NCBI GenBank assembly: GCA_017447805.1
Contig: JAFSMR010000022.1
Coordinates: 62,001-126,000 of the forward strand
DNA from: Kiritimatiellia bacterium
Lineage (GTDB): Bacteria > Verrucomicrobiota > Kiritimatiellia > RFP12 > UBA1067
Direction: 5' to 3'
Length of the DNA: 64,000 nucleotides
Shown: in pieces, positions 62,183 through 64,000 of the stretch
Layout of the letters: each line of letters opens with the position of its first letter
Position numbering within the stretch: the first letter of the stretch is position 1
Position numbers and translations under genes: made by a program
The notes under the pieces: model-generated
Seen by the model: the letters and a program-made list of their open reading frames with translations, nothing else
Databases searched by the model: none
Told to the model about the DNA's origin: nothing

Positions 62183-62219
62183 GTGATTAGCCTCTTTCTT
62201 TTTTGTTGGTTTGAAAATT

Positions 62220-63182
62220 TTACAATCCTACGGCAACCCTTACTTTTTCCATGGTGCAGGAAGCCGCCTCTCGCGCTTTGCGCGCACCATCTCGCAAAAT
62301 ATCTTCAAGCGCATCGGGGTCGCGCGCGAGCTCTTCGCGTCTAGCCCTAAATGGGTCGAAGAGCCTATGGTAGGCTTCCAGAAGAGCTTTTTTCGCCATG
62401 CCATACCCATAGCCGCCTGCACGAAACGCCGCAGCCATTTTGGCGACTTCTTCGGGAGTTGCAAAAAGCCTATAGAGTTCGTAAATAGAATTGCCCTCAG
62501 GCTCCTTTGGCGCTTCCATCGGTGTAGAATCTGTGACAATCCCCATTACCTTTTTCTTTATCGCCTTGGGATCTTCAAAAAGTCCAATCGTATTATGGTA
62601 GCTCTTGGACATCTTTTGCCCATCCGTGCCGGGAATAGTCGCAACGCTTTGCGGAATATACGCATCTGGGAGCTTAAAGATTTCGCCATACGCATTATTG
62701 AATTTCTGCGCAAGGTCTCTCGTTACTTCGAGATGTTGCTTTTGATCTTTGCCGACTGGAACGAGATCCGCATTCATTATCAAGATATCTGCCGCCATCA
62801 AAACGGGATAGGCGAATAGACCGTGGGTAGCTTCAAAGCCATGCGCCATCTTGTCTTTGTAGCTATGGCAACGCTCCAACAAGCCCATAGGCGTCAAGCA
62901 CGATAAATACCACGCGAGCTCCTGGACTTCCGGCACATCCGACTGACGGTAGACTATTGTTTTAGCGGGGTCTAATCCGCAAGCGAGATAGTCGAGCGCG
63001 ACATCGCGCGTGGCTTCACGAAGCGTCGCGCCCTCGCGCACAGTTGTCATAGCATGGAAATTGGCAATGAACATATACATCTGCTCGCCCTTTGCCTGAA
63101 GGTCGAACATTGATTTCATAGCACCAAAATAGTTACCCCAATGCAATTTGCCGGATGGCTGGATACCTGTCAAAATCTTCAT
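62220..63182 (-). CDS. trpS: Tryptophanyl-tRNA synthetase
   Basis: 320 aa. Class I synthetase: TGIQPSGKLHWGNYFGAM (HIGH variant HWGN), ILIMNADLVPVGKDQKQHLE and KMSKSYHNTIGLF. ATG 63182 is 8 bases after TATAAT, so the mRNA is probably leaderless. Confidence 0.96.
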   Translation of the reverse strand: MKILTGIQPSGKLHWGNYFGAMKSMFDLQAKGEQMYMFIANFHAMTTVREGATLREATRDVALDYLACGLDPAKTIVYRQSDVPEVQELAWYLSCLTPMGLLERCHSYKDKMAHGFEATHGLFAYPVLMAADILIMNADLVPVGKDQKQHLEVTRDLAQKFNNAYGEIFKLPDAYIPQSVATIPGTDGQKMSKSYHNTIGLFEDPKAIKKKVMGIVTDSTPMEAPKEPEGNSIYELYRLFATPEEVAKMAAAFRAGGYGYGMAKKALLEAYHRLFDPFRARREELARDPDALEDILRDGARKAREAASCTMEKVRVAVGL

Positions 63183-63189
63183 GCTTTAT

Positions 63190-63220
63190 ATTATACCATT
63201 TTTTCTGCCCCCGGGTCTAG
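63190..63220 (-). promoter_or_regulatory. CTAG/extended -10 promoter of trpS
   Basis: CTAG (63220-63217), 21 bp, TATAAT (63195-63190) preceded by ATGG. Seven bases (ATAAAGC) before the ATG. Confidence 0.75.
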
Positions 63221-63287
63221 TAGTAAGCGTAAATTTTTAAGAGCGCAAACTCCCAACTCTTAACTCCTGACTATTAATGGGAAAGAT

Positions 63288-63372
63288 TGGTGCTCGGGGC
63301 GGGACTCGAACCCGCAAGGATCTCTCCACATGCACCTCAAGCATGCGTGTCTGCCAATTTCACCACCCGAGC
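63288..63372 (-). tRNA. tRNA-Leu (anticodon GAG)
   Basis: 85 nt class II tRNA with long variable arm. Acceptor GCTCGGG/CCCGAGC, anticodon loop TTGAGGT, T-arm GGGTTCGAGTCCC, encoded CCA. GAG reads CUC/CUU. Confidence 0.96.
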
Positions 63373-63399
63373 AGGATAGTATATCGGAAAACAGCGGGT

Positions 63400-63429
63400 A
63401 TTTTACCATTTTTCACCCCATGCCGTCAA
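63400..63429 (-). promoter_or_regulatory. Promoter of tRNA-Leu
   Basis: TTGACG, 18-bp spacer, TAAAAT preceded by ATGG, on the minus strand. A TATACT 15-20 bp further downstream could be a second -10. Confidence 0.75.
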
Positions 63430-63464
63430 GGGGGAATTTATCAAAATTATGCGGCGTTTGTTCG

Positions 63465-64000
63465 CTAGCCAAGTTTGACATGGGCTTCACCCGCCCAAAT
63501 TTGCACATTATTGACCAATAATGTGCCATTTTCTTGAATTCCACTGCAAATTCCGGCGGCGGCTGGGAGAGCATCATCTTGCTCGAAAATCTGGACCTCG
63601 CGTCCTTTTAGATAGTCGATCGCGACAAAATGCTTCCAAAGAGAGCGAAAGCCGTCCTTCGACCAGATCTCATAATAACGGCTGATTTCCTCTAAGATAG
63701 AATCGCGAACATCGCAAATTGCAGTCTTGGCGCCGAGGATTGCGAGGGATGTCGCGCGCGCGGCGATTTCGGCAGGGAATGAGCGCTCGAGGATATTGAC
63801 GCCAATACCGGCAATCAGGGAATCGTTATTCCTCTCGCAAAGTATTCCTGCGAGTTTTTTATCGCTCGCCAAAATATCATTGGGCCATTTTAGTTTTAGG
63901 TCGAGCGCGTAGCGTTTGAGCGCTGTAATTACGGCAAGCCCTACTACTAGAGGAAAGGTTGCGACTTCATGAGGATCGTTTCCAGAGACATCTAAAACGA
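63465..64000 (-). CDS. birA: Biotin-[acetyl-CoA-carboxylase] ligase, C-terminal part (runs off the window)
   Basis: The frame is open from the right edge to the stop at 63465, about 178 residues, so the N-terminus is missing. KLKWPNDILASDKKLAGILCE and GIGVNILERSFP are the biotin-ligase core; the C-terminal SH3-like domain (GREVQIFEQDDALPAAAGI) is present. It attaches biotin to the carboxyl carrier of acetyl-CoA carboxylase, feeding the fab pathway. An in-frame ATG at 63872 is internal and not the true start. Confidence 0.92.
   Translation of the reverse strand, partial: VLDVSGNDPHEVATFPLVVGLAVITALKRYALDLKLKWPNDILASDKKLAGILCERNNDSLIAGIGVNILERSFPAEIAARATSLAILGAKTAICDVRDSILEEISRYYEIWSKDGFRSLWKHFVAIDYLKGREVQIFEQDDALPAAAGICSGIQENGTLLVNNVQIWAGEAHVKLG

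Overview
The window looks like the chromosome of a Gram-negative, anaerobic, probably host-associated bacterium of the PVC superphylum, most likely Kiritimatiellota. This placement is inferred from gene content and not computed. The evidence is a Minf_1886-family protein, a lipid A-type acyltransferase, an LA_2272-type surface-repeat protein, a very large autotransporter-repeat surface protein, a HydG-type radical SAM enzyme, and genes for rhamnose, fucose and hexosamine use. Most genes are core housekeeping genes packed into short operons with 4-base stop/start overlaps.

Layout. 1-2230: the end of a GC-rich integrated element (36-aa ORF, DUF2924 protein, serine recombinase) directly downstream of the ssrA 3' end. 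2281-2732: tRNA-Val(CAC) and tmRNA on one transcript. 2806-8326: minus-strand operon of sugar porter, PhnP-like hydrolase, secreted protein, tsaD, small membrane protein and Tat-exported UlaG-like hydrolase. 8384-12354: fucokinase/GDP-fucose pyrophosphorylase, aroQ, fmdB, rsmB. 12405-13596: VanX-like lipoprotein and DUF4186 protein. 13707-22893 (plus strand): rhaT, L-rhamnose isomerase, rlmB, hydG-like, mrp, dnaX, nfeD, cysS, trx. 23045-31850: two paralogous lipoproteins, gyrB, serpin-like protein, phosphoesterase, ispD, secA. 31994-33823: a GH20 hexosaminidase, followed by about 0.8 kb of repeats and hairpins. 34633-41796: the 2387-aa surface protein. 41852-45126: a compact island of toxin/antitoxin-like genes, facing a divergent gene for a three-fold winged-helix protein. 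46416-53831: release-factor-like gene, DUF2062, DUF1015, surface-repeat protein, cyclophilin, gatA, gatC, tolB-like, proA. 53875-64000: Minf_1886, RRM protein, an argF/acyltransferase/hisD/fabZ/fabF/fabH operon, NahK-like kinase, trpS, tRNA-Leu(GAG) and a partial birA.

How the genes fit together. GH20 hexosaminidase, NahK-like kinase, sugar porter, rhamnose transporter/isomerase and fucose salvage suggest growth on host or plant glycans, with GDP-fucose made for surface decoration. The fab operon combined with the acyltransferase supplies envelope lipids.

Most unusual content. (i) The 41.8-45.3 kb island has gene starts that repeat the same 18-bp ribosome-binding/start sequence. It also holds an internally deleted copy of its rhuM gene and partial copies of the giant surface gene's leader that begin at antitoxin stop codons. 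(ii) A promoter class combines CTAG in the -35 region with an extended -10 TGGTATAAT, and several genes with this extended -10 appear leaderless. (iii) Two unrelated tandem arrays share a 42-bp period. (iv) The HydG-like protein lacks one auxiliary-cluster cysteine.
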